Source: Acidisoma silvae
GTDB lineage: Bacteria; Pseudomonadota; Alphaproteobacteria; Acetobacterales; Acetobacteraceae
Reading direction: 5' to 3'
DNA length: 64,000 bases
Assembly (NCBI RefSeq): GCF_020618775.1
Contig: NZ_JAESVB010000015.1
Location: forward strand, 1 to 64,000
Positions within the stretch are counted from its first letter, which is position 1, and each line of letters begins with the position of its first letter. The notes beneath the pieces were generated by a model. That model worked only from the letters and a program-made list of their open reading frames with translations. It did not search any database and was not told where the DNA came from. Position numbers and translations under genes: made by a program. Positions 17,407-26,672 of this stretch are shown piece by piece.

Positions 17407-18897
17407 TCAGGTCAGCGGAACGTCGGAGGTCGGCTTATCCTTCAGCACGCCGCGCGTCTCGATCCGGAAGGCCCAGGTCGCGACCGCGCCGAGCAGAGAG
17501 GCGACGATCAGCCCGATGAGCAGGGCCTGCGTCCCGATCGACTTCAGCAGGATGGGGAACAGGAAGGCGGTCGCGACCGCGCCGATCTTGGCGAAGGACG
17601 CGGCGAAACCCGCGCCATAGCCGCGAATGGCGGTCGGGAAGACTTCACCCGCCAGCAGATAGGTCTGCGCGTTCGGGCCCATGTTGGTCATGAAGTTGAA
17701 GAGCATGAAGCCCAGGAAGAGCAGCGGCATGTCATGCCCGCCACCGATCAGGGACAGAGCGGCCAGCGCCAGACCGGCGGCGCAGCCGATGAAGCCGACG
17801 ATCTGAAGCTGGATGCGACCGGCGCGCTCCACCAGCAGAACCGCGGCCAGAATACCCACCACCAGCAGCACGTCCAGCATCAGGGTGCCCTTGGCGGACA
17901 TCAGCACCTTGTTGACGATGCCACTCGTATCGCTCGTCGCAGCCACGGTGCCGAGGGTGGCGGCCAGGATGACCGGCGTGAAGATACCGATGCCGTAGGT
18001 GCTGAGATCCTGCAGGAACCAGGGGATGGACGCGAGATAGGTCGCGCGGCGGTTTTCCTTGTTGAACAGGACGCCGACATGGCGCTTCGGCTCTTCCCGG
18101 ACGCCGCTATGTTCGGAGACATGCGGGTCTTGCAGCGCGACGACCTTCGGATATTGCGGTTCGCGCTTCAGCAGCTTGTGGGTCTCAGCCTCGGCTTCCT
18201 TCAGGCGTCCGCGCGACACCAGCCAATGGGCGCTGTCGCAGACGAAGAAGCGGCCGGTGACGACGATGATGGCCGGAATGATCGCGGCGGCGAACATCCA
18301 GCGCCAGGCATCCAGCTGCGGATAGACGGAGAGGATCAAAATGCCGAGGCCGGCGCCGCACATGGCGCCAATGGCCTGGAAGGCGAAGGCGCCCAGAACC
18401 AGGCCGCCACGGCCACGGCTGGGCACCGCTTCGGAGATCACCATATGCGCGGTCGGATAGTCGCAGCCAAGCGCCAGACCGATGCCGAAGAGGCAGACCG
18501 CCAGCATCGCGAAGCTTTGCGACAGCGTCATGGCCACCAGAAAGACGACGAAGAGGATCATCTCGGCGATGAACATGGTCTTGCGGCCGAAAATATCGGC
18601 CATGCCGCCGAGCAGCGTGGCGCCGATGAGGATGCCGAAGAGGGTGGCGGCCGTGACGATGCTGTTCTGATAGGCGCCGAGATGGAAGGTCTTGTCGAGC
18701 AGCGGCAGCGCCACGCCCGTCATGAAGACGACGAGGCCTTCAAAGAACTTGCCGGCGACTGCCAGACTCCAGATTCGCCACTGCATGCCGGTCAGCGGCA
18801 GCTTGGTCAGCTGGGTGCCGTCAGGCCAGACGGGAATTTCATCGATATAATCTTGGACGGTTTTGCCCGTCTTTAACTTGGAAGTGACCTGGCTCAT
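17407..18897 (-). CDS. MFS transporter (sugar-porter-like)
   Basis: Inner-membrane major facilitator of about 496 residues and 12 predicted helices. The loop 2-3 signature is GGMADIFGRKTMF and the later motif AGEVFPTAIRGYGAG resembles the sugar/aromatic-acid porter group. ATG 18897 chosen, since GGGACGA lies upstream; an in-frame ATG at 18909 would add four residues. Monocistronic by context. Substrate unknown. Confidence 0.82.
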   Translation of the reverse strand: MSQVTSKLKTGKTVQDYIDEIPVWPDGTQLTKLPLTGMQWRIWSLAVAGKFFEGLVVFMTGVALPLLDKTFHLGAYQNSIVTAATLFGILIGATLLGGMADIFGRKTMFIAEMILFVVFLVAMTLSQSFAMLAVCLFGIGLALGCDYPTAHMVISEAVPSRGRGGLVLGAFAFQAIGAMCGAGLGILILSVYPQLDAWRWMFAAAIIPAIIVVTGRFFVCDSAHWLVSRGRLKEAEAETHKLLKREPQYPKVVALQDPHVSEHSGVREEPKRHVGVLFNKENRRATYLASIPWFLQDLSTYGIGIFTPVILAATLGTVAATSDTSGIVNKVLMSAKGTLMLDVLLVVGILAAVLLVERAGRIQLQIVGFIGCAAGLALAALSLIGGGHDMPLLFLGFMLFNFMTNMGPNAQTYLLAGEVFPTAIRGYGAGFAASFAKIGAVATAFLFPILLKSIGTQALLIGLIVASLLGAVATWAFRIETRGVLKDKPTSDVPLT

Positions 18898-18909
18898 CGT
18901 TCGTCCCAT

Positions 18910-19428
18910 TGCAACGGACGACCGTTTTAATCTTCAGCACGGAAGATTGACGTTATTTAATGATGACGCTTTTGCCGCGCTCCGGTCCCTGATGGCAAAG
19001 GCATCTTGCCCACCGGCGAGTGGCTGCGGACAGGAAGACAAACAGGTTAATGTCCGTCACGATGTCTGCCTGCGCCGTAAAACGGCCGACGACTTACCCA
19101 GCCAATGGCGTCGCCGCAGCTGAAGTCAGACCCTTAGAACTAGGTCATAAAAACTAATACCATACTAAAATGAAGGCGCAACGTTTCTGAGTCGAGATGG
19201 ATCATCACGTTTTCTAGGGTCGCTGCGGCCGTTCAATGCAATGGCAATGCTGTGTGTCTTGCAGCGCGCGCTTTTATGCCGACCTCGGCGATTTTCGGAC
19301 AAAGCCCTCAAAACACATCGGCCCTGGCCAATTGCCGGTTGTCCGCGTACTGGCGAAGCGAAAGACTTCCTAAGGGGAAACGCCGTCGAAGGCCGATCAT
19401 GACAGAGCGGTGATCGCCGCGCGGACGG
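18910..19428. other. Intergenic region without a recognised gene
   Basis: 519 bp upstream of the MFS gene and downstream of the zinc-ribbon gene. It must hold the MFS promoter. No convincing coding frame, RNA or repeat was seen. Confidence 0.5.
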
Positions 19429-19980
19429 TCAGGCCTGCTGGGACGTGCTGCCGCAGACGCGGTTCCACAGCACGTCGAACGACCCGTCATTGCCTTCCAG
19501 CACGGTGGAGTAGCGCTGGCCGAAGATGGAGACGAAGCGCTGCTGGCCCAGGTTGCTGCTGGGCAGGGAGCCGCAGAAGGCCACCACGCGGCCGGCGCTG
19601 GCATGCACGAAGCTGCCGGAGAACTGATCGAAATTCGGATTGTTCAGCGCGGTCTGAACCGACTTGACGCCATCCGTCCACACGGCGCGCTGTAGCGGGT
19701 CGGTGACTGTCGCCGGTGCCGACATAGACAGGGCATCGGCCGCCGCCTTGCTGCCGGTGCCCGTGTTCAGGCGCGCGGCATAGGCGGCAGACAGCATCAG
19801 AGGAACCACGAGCACGGCCAGTGCGATGCCACGTCCGCCGATACGGCGGTTGCGCGCCGGCTGAGAAACGGTTTCGACCTTCAGAACGGGGCTTTCCAAC
19901 CCGCATTCCGGGCAGACCTTCGCATCGGCCCGCACCACCGTCTCACACCACACACAATTCGCTACTTTAGCCATCGCCAT
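19429..19980 (-). CDS. Zinc-ribbon membrane-anchored hypothetical protein
   Basis: 183 residues. An N-terminal zinc ribbon (CVWCETVVRADAKVCPECG, two CxxC pairs) is followed by a basic stretch, one membrane helix (about 47-66, GIALAVLVVPLMLSAAYAA) and a C-terminal domain of about 110 residues with two or three Cys, presumably periplasmic. No known family recognised beyond the ribbon. ATG 19974 is an alternative start. Confidence 0.6.
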   Translation of the reverse strand: MAMAKVANCVWCETVVRADAKVCPECGLESPVLKVETVSQPARNRRIGGRGIALAVLVVPLMLSAAYAARLNTGTGSKAAADALSMSAPATVTDPLQRAVWTDGVKSVQTALNNPNFDQFSGSFVHASAGRVVAFCGSLPSSNLGQQRFVSIFGQRYSTVLEGNDGSFDVLWNRVCGSTSQQA

Positions 19981-20186
19981 CCGGCTGCCCGCTTAACTGA
20001 CCCGCTAAATTTTATGTAACGACTCAATGGCGCAACGCACAATCACAAACCCGTATTTTTTAAAAAATCAGAACAACGAAAGCCCTATTTGGGTCTAGAT
20101 GCTAATTGCCAGACAAGTTTTTGTGACACGCTATGTCTTGACTGATGCTGCGCTGCAACATGAGCCTGAGTCCGCTTGCGGGAATT

Positions 20187-20208
20187 CGTCGGGCAAAATC
20201 GCCCGACG
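20187..20208. terminator. Hairpin downstream of polA
   Basis: Perfect 8-bp stem CGTCGGGC / GCCCGACG, loop AAAATC, 43 bp past the polA stop. No T-run, so termination is only suggested. Confidence 0.45.
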
Positions 20209-20250
20209 AGTCCATTTCATTTTTACGAGGCAACGAAAAGCGGTTTGAGA

Positions 20251-23052
20251 TTAGTGCGCCTCGGCCCAGCTTGCGCCGATACCGGTTTCCACCACCAAGG
20301 GCACGCTCAGTTCCGCCGCGTTCTGCATCACGTCCTGGATGACGGCGGCCGTTGCCTGAGCCTCGGATTCCGGCGTTTCAAACATCAACTCATCGTGAAC
20401 CTGTAGCAGCATGCGTGCCGCAAGCCCGGCATCGCGCAGCGCCGCCGGCAGCTTGACCATGGCGCGCTTGATGATATCGGCCCCGCCCCCCTGCAAGGGC
20501 GCATTGATGGCCTGACGCTCGGCATAGGCCCGGCGCGCGCCGTTTTTGTCGGCAATGCCCGGAATCCAGCAGCGGCGGCCGAAGGGCGTCAGCACGAAAC
20601 CATTCGCCCGCGCCTCCTCCTTGGTGCTTTCCATATAGTCGCGGATGCCGGGATAGCGCTCGAAATAGGCCTCGATATAGCGCTTGGCCTGGCCCGGCTC
20701 GATCTGCAACTGGCGCGCCAGGCCGAAGGCGCTGATGCCGTAGATGATGCCGAAATTGATGGCTTTGGCGCGGCGGCGGGTCAGCGGGTCCATCCCCGCC
20801 ATCGGCACGCCGAAAACCTCCGACGCCGTACGGGCGTGAATATCCTCGCCATTGCGGAAGCTTTCGCGCAGCACCGGCAGATCGGCGACATGGGCCAGCA
20901 GGCGCAGCTCGATCTGCGAATAGTCGGCGCTGACCAGCAGATGCCCGGGCTCGGACACGAAGGCGCGGCGGATGCGCCCGCCCTCCTCCGTGCGGATGGG
21001 GATATTCTGCAAGTTGGGTTCGGTGGAGGACAGCCGGCCCGTGGTGGTGGCAGCCATAGCGAAGCGCGTATGCACGCGCCTGGTTACCGGATCGATCTCC
21101 TCGACCAGCGCATCGGTATAGGTCGATTTCAGCTTGGCCAATTGCCGCCACTGCAACAGGCGTTCGGGCAGAGCGTGACCCTGCTCCGCCAAGTCCTGCA
21201 AGACGGAGGCATCGGTGCCCCAGGCGCCGGTCTTGCTGCGCTTGCCACCGGGCAGCTTCATTTCATCGAACAGGATTTCGCCCAGCTGCTTGGGGCTGCC
21301 GAGATTGAAGGGCCGCCCGGCCAGCTTGTGGATTTCCACTTCCTGCGTCGCCATGCGCTCGGCGAAATCGGCCGAGAGGCGGCGCAGTTCATTGGCATCG
21401 ACCGAGACGCCCTCCTGCTCCATGGCGAGCAGAATAGGCACCAGCCGCCGTTCCATCAGCTCATAAAGCGACAGCGATTTCGTCTGCCGCAGGCCGGGCC
21501 TGAGCGCGTGCCACAGGCGCAGCGTGAGGTCGGCGTCTTCCGCCGCATAGGCCGTGGCCTGTTCCAACGGCACGGCGGCGAAGGTCAGGCGCCCGCGCCC
21601 GGTGCCGGTCGCCCCCTCGAAGCCGATGGGCGTATGGCCCAGATGCAGTGCAGAGAGTTCGGCCACCGAATGGCCGTGCCGCCCGGCATCCTGGGCGTAG
21701 GAAATCAGCATCGTGTCGTCCAGCGGCGCCGTGCCGGCCGGAACGCCGGCGCGTTCCAGCACAGCCAGATCGAATTTCGCGTTATGGAAAACCTTCAGCA
21801 CGCCAGGGTCGGCCAGCACCGGCAGCAGCGCGGCGATGGCGTCTTCCGGGTCCAGCCCTGGCCCCGCCAGCAGATCCTGGCCGAAAGGCACATAGACCGC
21901 CCGGCCGGGGCCGCTGGCCAATGCGATGCCGACCAGGGCGGCGCGAATAGCCTCCACCCCGTCCGTCTCGACGCCGATGGCGATGATGCCGCCTTGGGTC
22001 GCTTCCGCCAGGAAGGCGGTCAGCGCTTCCCGCGTGCTGACCGCCTGATAGGGACCGAAGGCGGCCTTGGCCGCCTCGCCGTCCGGCGCCGTGGCGGCTT
22101 CGGGCTGCGGCGCCGGCGCGCCGAAGGGCGCGCTGCGATCGCCGGGGGCTGCCGCCTGCGGACGCGCGGCTGTCTTGCCGGCTTCCATGCCCAGGCGGGT
22201 CGCGATGGAGCGGAACCCCTGCTCCATCAGGAAGGGCAGCAGCTTTTCGGCCTCCCAGTCCCGCGCGCCGAGTTCGGCCACCGGCTGCGGCAAAGGCACG
22301 GAAGCGGAGAGTTCCACCAGTTTGCGGGAAATGCGCGCGGCCTCGGCATGTTCCACCAGGGCGTCGCGCCGCTTGGAGGCCTTCATGTCGCCCAGTGCGG
22401 CGGCCAGAATGGCTTCCAGCGAGCCGTATTCGGCCATCAGCGCTGCTGCCGTCTTGGGGCCGATGCCCGGCACGCCCGGCACGTTATCGACCGAATCGCC
22501 GATCAGCGCCTGCACGTCGATGACGCGGTCCGGCGTGACGCCGAATTTCTCCATGACTTCCGCCGCCCCGATGGGCTTCTGCTTCATCGGGTCCAACATA
22601 TCGACGCCGTCGCCGATGAGCTGCATCAGATCCTTGTCGGAGGAGACGATGGTGCAGCGGCCACCCAGGCGCCGCACTTCGGCGGCATAGGAGGCGATAA
22701 GGTCATCGGCCTCCCAGTCATCCAGCTCGATGCCCGGCACGCCGAAGGCGGCGGTCGCCTGCCGCACGAGCGCGAATTGCGGGATGAGGTCATCCGGCGC
22801 GGGCGGGCGATGGGCCTTGTAATCGGGATAGAGCCGGTTGCGGAAGGTAAGCCGCCCGGCATCGAAAATGACCGCGAAATGCGTGCCGACATGATCCTTC
22901 AGCAGCCGCGCCAGCATATTGGTGAAGCCGTAAACGGCATTGACCTGCGTACCGTCCGGCCGGTTCATCGGCGGAATGGCGTGATAGGCGCGGAAGATGA
23001 AGCCCGATCCGTCAATCAGGATCAGATGCAGCTTTGAGTCGGCATCGCTCAT
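20251..23052 (-). CDS. polA: DNA polymerase I
   Basis: Fills gaps and removes primers during replication and repair. 933 residues, the normal length. The N-terminal 5' nuclease has LILIDGSGFIFRAYHA, DDWEADDLIA, SSDKDLMQLIG and PGVPGIGPKTAA. The polymerase domain has motif A (DYSQIELRLLAH), motif B (RRRAKAINFGIIYG) and motif C (VHDELMFE). In the 3'-5' exonuclease domain Glu (GVETDG) and later Asp residues (NAKFDLAV, AEDADLTL) are present, but the first catalytic Asp of the usual DTET motif reads Gly, so proofreading may be weak or lost. Confidence 0.96.
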   Translation of the reverse strand: MSDADSKLHLILIDGSGFIFRAYHAIPPMNRPDGTQVNAVYGFTNMLARLLKDHVGTHFAVIFDAGRLTFRNRLYPDYKAHRPPAPDDLIPQFALVRQATAAFGVPGIELDDWEADDLIASYAAEVRRLGGRCTIVSSDKDLMQLIGDGVDMLDPMKQKPIGAAEVMEKFGVTPDRVIDVQALIGDSVDNVPGVPGIGPKTAAALMAEYGSLEAILAAALGDMKASKRRDALVEHAEAARISRKLVELSASVPLPQPVAELGARDWEAEKLLPFLMEQGFRSIATRLGMEAGKTAARPQAAAPGDRSAPFGAPAPQPEAATAPDGEAAKAAFGPYQAVSTREALTAFLAEATQGGIIAIGVETDGVEAIRAALVGIALASGPGRAVYVPFGQDLLAGPGLDPEDAIAALLPVLADPGVLKVFHNAKFDLAVLERAGVPAGTAPLDDTMLISYAQDAGRHGHSVAELSALHLGHTPIGFEGATGTGRGRLTFAAVPLEQATAYAAEDADLTLRLWHALRPGLRQTKSLSLYELMERRLVPILLAMEQEGVSVDANELRRLSADFAERMATQEVEIHKLAGRPFNLGSPKQLGEILFDEMKLPGGKRSKTGAWGTDASVLQDLAEQGHALPERLLQWRQLAKLKSTYTDALVEEIDPVTRRVHTRFAMAATTTGRLSSTEPNLQNIPIRTEEGGRIRRAFVSEPGHLLVSADYSQIELRLLAHVADLPVLRESFRNGEDIHARTASEVFGVPMAGMDPLTRRRAKAINFGIIYGISAFGLARQLQIEPGQAKRYIEAYFERYPGIRDYMESTKEEARANGFVLTPFGRRCWIPGIADKNGARRAYAERQAINAPLQGGGADIIKRAMVKLPAALRDAGLAARMLLQVHDELMFETPESEAQATAAVIQDVMQNAAELSVPLVVETGIGASWAEAH

Positions 23053-23076
23053 GGTCTTTCTATCCCGGAACGCGGC

Positions 23077-23280
23077 TCAATGCCCCTCGGCGACGGCATC
23101 GTCGCTCAGCAGGAAGAGGCGCGAGCAATAGGGGCAGACCGCCTGGGCGGGGCCGCCGAGATGCTGCGGCAGGCGCAGAAAGACCTTGGGGTGGCCAAGC
23201 TGGCCAACGGTTCCCTCGCAGCTGACCACATGGGTGTGGACCTGCTCGACCTCGACCGGCTTCAACATCGTCTGGCTCAT
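23077..23280 (-). CDS. Zinc-finger domain small protein (CHCC type)
   Basis: 67 residues with His/Cys ligands in VHTHVVSCEG and a CPYCSRLF pair at the end, like the CHCC zinc-finger proteins of alphaproteobacteria (subunit NDUFS6-like). Lies just upstream of polA on the same strand, 24 bp apart. Start ATG 23280; the long open frame above it is a shadow of the lipoprotein gene. Confidence 0.75.
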   Translation of the reverse strand: MSQTMLKPVEVEQVHTHVVSCEGTVGQLGHPKVFLRLPQHLGGPAQAVCPYCSRLFLLSDDAVAEGH

Positions 23281-23326
23281 CTCTTTTCCCCTTTGGCGCA
23301 GGATGGCCCGATGATAGCCATGCCGG

Positions 23327-24331
23327 GTGCGTCGAACCATCCCCCCTGCCCTGATCCTTGGCCTCGCCGTGATGCTGGCCGCCTGCGCCACGCCGCATCG
23401 GCAGGCCGCCATGCCCCCGGTGCCGCCGGTGGTGACGGACGGCGTCTTCACCATGGCCGATGGCGCGCACTTGCCCTTTCGCGAATGGTGGCCGCTGGGC
23501 AAGCCCGCGATCGTCGTGCTGGCTCTGCACGGCATCGACGACAGCCGTGACGCCTGGGAGGTGCCGGGCCCGCTGCTGGCCGCCCAGGGCATCGCCGTCA
23601 TCGCACCGGACGAGCGCGGATTCGGCGCGACGCCGGGTCGGGGCTATTGGCCCGGCACGGCGCAGATGCTGAGCGACGCGCGGGCCATGGCGCTGACGGT
23701 GCGGCAGCAAAACCCGGGCGCGAAGCTCTATCTGATGGGCGAGAGCATGGGTGGCGCCGTGCTGCTGGCGCTGGCCGCCAGCCCCGACGCCCCACAGGTC
23801 GACGGCTATGTTTTCTCCTCCCCCGCCGTCTGGGGCCGCCGCCAGATGAATATTCTCTACCGCTCGGTGCTTTGGCTGGCGGATAGCACGGTGCCGAATA
23901 TGCGCCTGACCGGCGGCGGCACCGGCGTGGTCCCGACGGATAACGAAACCGCCTGGGATCGCCTGTCGCGTGACCCGCTGACGGTGACGGATACGCGGGT
24001 CGCGACCGTGAAGGGATTGGTGGACCTGATGGATCAGGCCCTGGCCGGCGCCGGGCATATCAGCGCGCCGGCGCTGTTCCTGTATGGCGGGCATGACGAG
24101 CTGGTGCCGAAGCCGGCCATGGCGGCGGCCTGGCGCGCGGCGGCGGCCAGCGGTGACGCCGCGGTGACCCTGGCTTTCTACCCGAAAGGCTATCACCTGC
24201 TGCAGCGCGACCATGAAGGCCCGACCGTGACGGCCGATATCGCCCATTGGCTGCGGGATCCGGCAGCCCCCCTGCCCTCCGGCGCGGACGCACGGGCGCG
24301 GGACTGGATTGCGGGCCAGCCCGCCTCCTGA
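23327..24331 (+). CDS. Lipoprotein alpha/beta hydrolase (lysophospholipase-like)
   Basis: 334 residues. A lipoprotein signal ends in the lipobox LAAC (Cys20), so it is membrane-anchored outside the cytoplasm. Hydrolase features are LALHGIDDS, nucleophile elbow GESMGG (Ser), YGGHDELVP (Asp) and GYHLLQRD (His), the monoacylglycerol-lipase/lysophospholipase pattern. Start is GTG 23327, required to include the signal peptide. Divergent from the zinc-finger gene. Last host gene before tRNA-Arg. Confidence 0.82.
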   Translation: MRRTIPPALILGLAVMLAACATPHRQAAMPPVPPVVTDGVFTMADGAHLPFREWWPLGKPAIVVLALHGIDDSRDAWEVPGPLLAAQGIAVIAPDERGFGATPGRGYWPGTAQMLSDARAMALTVRQQNPGAKLYLMGESMGGAVLLALAASPDAPQVDGYVFSSPAVWGRRQMNILYRSVLWLADSTVPNMRLTGGGTGVVPTDNETAWDRLSRDPLTVTDTRVATVKGLVDLMDQALAGAGHISAPALFLYGGHDELVPKPAMAAAWRAAAASGDAAVTLAFYPKGYHLLQRDHEGPTVTADIAHWLRDPAAPLPSGADARARDWIAGQPAS

Positions 24332-24383
24332 CCCCTTTTCACGCCAGCCCGATCCGGCTAAGAGGGCTGCACGCCCATGGCAT

Positions 24384-24460
24384 GGACCCGTAGCTCAGCT
24401 GGATAGAGCGTTGCCCTCCGAAGGCAAAGGTCGCGCGTTCGAATCGCGCCGGGTCCGCCA
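24384..24460 (+). tRNA. tRNA-Arg (anticodon CCG)
   Basis: 77-nt cloverleaf: acceptor GGACCCG / CGGGTCC, D-arm GCTCAGCTGGATAGAGC, anticodon stem TTGCC / GGCAA with loop CTCCGAA (anticodon CCG, reads CGG), T-arm GCGCGTTCGAATCGCGC, encoded CCA. Its 3' 47 bp form attL of the integrated element, which therefore leaves the tRNA intact. Confidence 0.95.
24414..24460 (+). repeat. attL: 47-bp direct repeat within tRNA-Arg
   Basis: Identical to 47656-47702. It spans from the anticodon arm to the CCA end, the usual crossover segment of tRNA-targeting tyrosine integrases. Confidence 0.92.
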
Positions 24461-24489
24461 AGGAAATCAGATAGTTACGAGATTTTCTG

Positions 24490-24530
24490 CTTGTTACCTG
24501 GGAAGCTCTAGGTAGCAGATAGGTAACAAG
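24490..24530. promoter_or_regulatory. Left-end integrase/excisionase arm-type sites
   Basis: A 23-bp block 24508-24530 (two tandem TAGGTARCA units, 11 bp apart) matches 19 of 23 positions of 47519-47541 at the other end. CTTGTTACCT (24490-24499) is an exact inverted copy of 24521-24530. Confidence 0.6.
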
Positions 24531-24557
24531 ACCGTAGATCCCCCAAGTTTGCTGTAA

Positions 24558-24579
24558 GACACCGCCCTCTCGCGGCGGT
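24558..24579 (+). pseudogene. tRNA-Glu(CTC) anticodon-arm fragment
   Basis: 22 bp including CCGCC-CTCTCGC-GGCGG, the anticodon stem-loop of tRNA-Glu. No acceptor or T arm around it. Matches 21 of 22 positions of a second fragment at 52965-52986. Confidence 0.5.
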
Positions 24580-24779
24580 GGCCGCAGCTGCCTGATGCGC
24601 GGACTATTCCGGTCGCTAGCCGTTCTGGGACGGTCATCGATCTGGCCTGACACCAGAGTCAAATAGGCTCACGCAAACGCAATTCGCCGAAGCATAGGAC
24701 TGTGCCACCTTAGCAGCAGTCTTTGGCTGTTTGCGTCGACCGTCGGTAGTCAGAGAGCCCACAAACCATCGAGGCGAAA

Positions 24780-25409
24780 ATGACCAGCAAAATCACACTT
24801 TGGGGCTTCAGCGGTTCCACCTATGTCCGCACCATCCGCATGCTGCTCGCCGAAAAGGGCGTCTCCGATTATGAGCAGATCCCGGTCAATGTGCTGAAGG
24901 GCGAGCCTAAGAAGCCTGAACATCTGGCGATCCACCCCTTCGGCAAGGTGCCGGTCGTGGAGGTCGACTGGTTCCGCGTTCTCGAAACGGCCGCTATCGG
25001 ACGTTATCTGAACACGGTTCTGCCCGGCCCGTCCCTGGTGCCGGCATCCGCCAAAGACACGGCGCGGATGGATATGCTGACGAATATCATCGATTCCTAT
25101 GCCTATGGGCCACTGCTGACCGCCGTAGGCTATCACCTGTTCCCGGATTTCATCGGCGGCCAGAACGAGGAGACGCATCACGCGGCGCTTGAGAAGGGCC
25201 ATCTGGCCGTGCGTGAGATCGGGCGGATCAAAGGGGATTCGCCCTGGCTTGCGGGGGACAGCCTCAGCCTCGCCGATCTCTATCTCGCGCCAATCATGGC
25301 CTATATGGCGTTGACGCCGCATAAGGCGGAATTCTTGGATGCTGAGCCCCTCAAGGCGTGGTGGGGCGCTGTTTCAACACTCGAAAGCTTCAAAGCGACC
25401 GCGCCGTAA
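24780..25409 (+). CDS. Glutathione S-transferase family protein
   Basis: 209 residues: N-terminal thioredoxin-like domain (1-80; FSGSTYVRTIRMLLAEKGV with a candidate Ser/Tyr, then FGKVPVVEVD, the cis-Pro glutathione site), C-terminal helical domain (WLAGDSLSLADLYLAP, N-capping Asp). Probably conjugates or reduces electrophiles with glutathione. It is the first gene inside the element, with high-GC codon use like the host, and seems to be captured cargo. Confidence 0.82.
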   Translation: MTSKITLWGFSGSTYVRTIRMLLAEKGVSDYEQIPVNVLKGEPKKPEHLAIHPFGKVPVVEVDWFRVLETAAIGRYLNTVLPGPSLVPASAKDTARMDMLTNIIDSYAYGPLLTAVGYHLFPDFIGGQNEETHHAALEKGHLAVREIGRIKGDSPWLAGDSLSLADLYLAPIMAYMALTPHKAEFLDAEPLKAWWGAVSTLESFKATAP

Positions 25410-25449
25410 GACCACCTGGCTAAAGCGCCCCGCCCATACTCGGGGCACC

Positions 25450-25689
25450 TTAGTCTGGCTCCGCAAAAGGTGGGACGTCGACCAGCGACCCGATTAGGCG
25501 GAACAGCGCCTGATGTTCGGGGCCGCCTGCCCCCGCTCGTAAAAAATCCCCAAGCTCGATGTGAGACAGTTGGCCGCCTGACGGTCCATTGGGCTGGTGG
25601 ATGATAAATGCGCGCCCGTCAGCAGGTTCACGGCCCAAATACCAGGTGTCGCCCTGTGGGCTGCGGTAAAGCTCTCGCCGGTTAGACAT
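25450..25689 (-). CDS. Small conserved-type hypothetical protein
   Basis: 79 residues, MSNRRELYRSPQGDTWYLGR, with a beta-rich N-terminus and acidic end. Similar short proteins are frequent in alphaproteobacteria, but I cannot assign a function. Convergent with the GST gene. Confidence 0.55.
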   Translation of the reverse strand: MSNRRELYRSPQGDTWYLGREPADGRAFIIHQPNGPSGGQLSHIELGDFLRAGAGGPEHQALFRLIGSLVDVPPFAEPD

Positions 25690-26222
25690 CGGTCGCCTCC
25701 ATATTGCAGTTGAGACCGTAACACAGAGGCATCTGCGGCTTAATTTCCCCGCTATGCCAGAAAGATCATGCCGAAAGCGTTTGTTGCTAAATGCTGCAAT
25801 GCAACATCAGGTAGGTCCTGCCGCGGCGGCGATTGCTTCATGAGTCGCCGGCTCATCCCTAGCACAGGCGCGTTGCAGCACATCGCTGCCTGTCCGCGGC
25901 GCCTCCTGATGCTACCCGGCTCATTGCGGTAGATCGCAATTACGTGACCATACTGTGAGCACCCCGGTTGCTACCAGCTTTGGCGGAAATCCGGTCAATG
26001 CCGTGGGGAGCGCCGCGGACGGGGCGTTAACTGTCAGGTTTCCTCCCGTGCCCAAAACGGTGGGCCATCGGCTTACGTAGCCAATGGCACTGCCGCGGCT
26101 AGGGACAGATGGGCATGATCGAGAAAGAGGCTGACCCGAAGAGCAATTCCTGGCCAGAAGTTGATTAGATTTCTTGGACCGGGATACCGACGTGCCCCCT
26201 GTTACAGGAGGATGTCGCGGCC
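25690..26222. other. Intergenic stretch in element, no gene seen
   Basis: 533 bp with only very short frames (for example 17 codons at 26115). GGAGG at 26208-26212 is the ribosome site of the next gene. Nothing else recognised. Confidence 0.5.
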
Positions 26223-26393
26223 ATGAACAACGATAGTGACGCCGATCTTAAGATCCGGACGGAAGGCCGAAAGGCCTATGAGGATGGCCAACCCGTAACT
26301 GCTTGCCCTTATCCCGCGGATTCCCCTTCAAGCTACCAATGGAAAAGCGGCTGGATGCAGCCGAGCCCAACCGCTCCTGAAGACGCTAGCTGA
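26223..26393 (+). CDS. RMF/CrpP-like small protein
   Basis: 56 residues. The core GRKAYEDGQPVTACPY followed by YQWKSGWMQ matches the ribosome modulation factor pattern (G..A...G.....CPY....  .W..GW). RMF binds 70S ribosomes and drives dimerisation into inactive 100S particles; related CrpP proteins occur on mobile elements. ATG 26223 follows GGAGG. A second copy of the fold lies 0.3 kb away on the other strand. Confidence 0.6.
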   Translation: MNNDSDADLKIRTEGRKAYEDGQPVTACPYPADSPSSYQWKSGWMQPSPTAPEDAS

Positions 26394-26420
26394 TCCGCGC
26401 GCGTAATTGGGCCAGAGATC

Positions 26421-26636
26421 ATGGCTTATTCGTCAGATCGACCTGAGGACAGCCTTAGCAAAGAGGCTGTCGCAAGTGCCTTGGAGGACATTCCTCCCGA
26501 AAAGCGAATGGAATGGCTGGCGGAAGTCGAAGCCCGGGCCAGAGAGCACGGTGCCCAAAAGGTCCTCGATGCCATTCGAGATTGGCGGCTGGAGCAGGTG
26601 ATCGGAGGGCCAGGAACCCCTTTTTCAACCGGCTGA
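26421..26636 (+). CDS. Small hypothetical protein
   Basis: 71 residues, acidic and helical (ALEDIPPEKRMEWLAEVEARAREHG). GGGCCAGAG precedes the ATG. It lies 27 bp after the RMF-like gene, same strand, so possibly co-transcribed. No family recognised; codon use is compatible with a real gene. Confidence 0.5.
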   Translation: MAYSSDRPEDSLSKEAVASALEDIPPEKRMEWLAEVEARAREHGAQKVLDAIRDWRLEQVIGGPGTPFSTG

Positions 26637-26672
26637 GGCGGCTCCCAGATCCACGCCATGCCGCCTGGCAAC

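Noticed and set aside
20836-23037. Very long plus-strand frame opposite polA
   Set aside because: Antisense shadow caused by high GC; the minus strand encodes a full-length PolA with all polymerase motifs.
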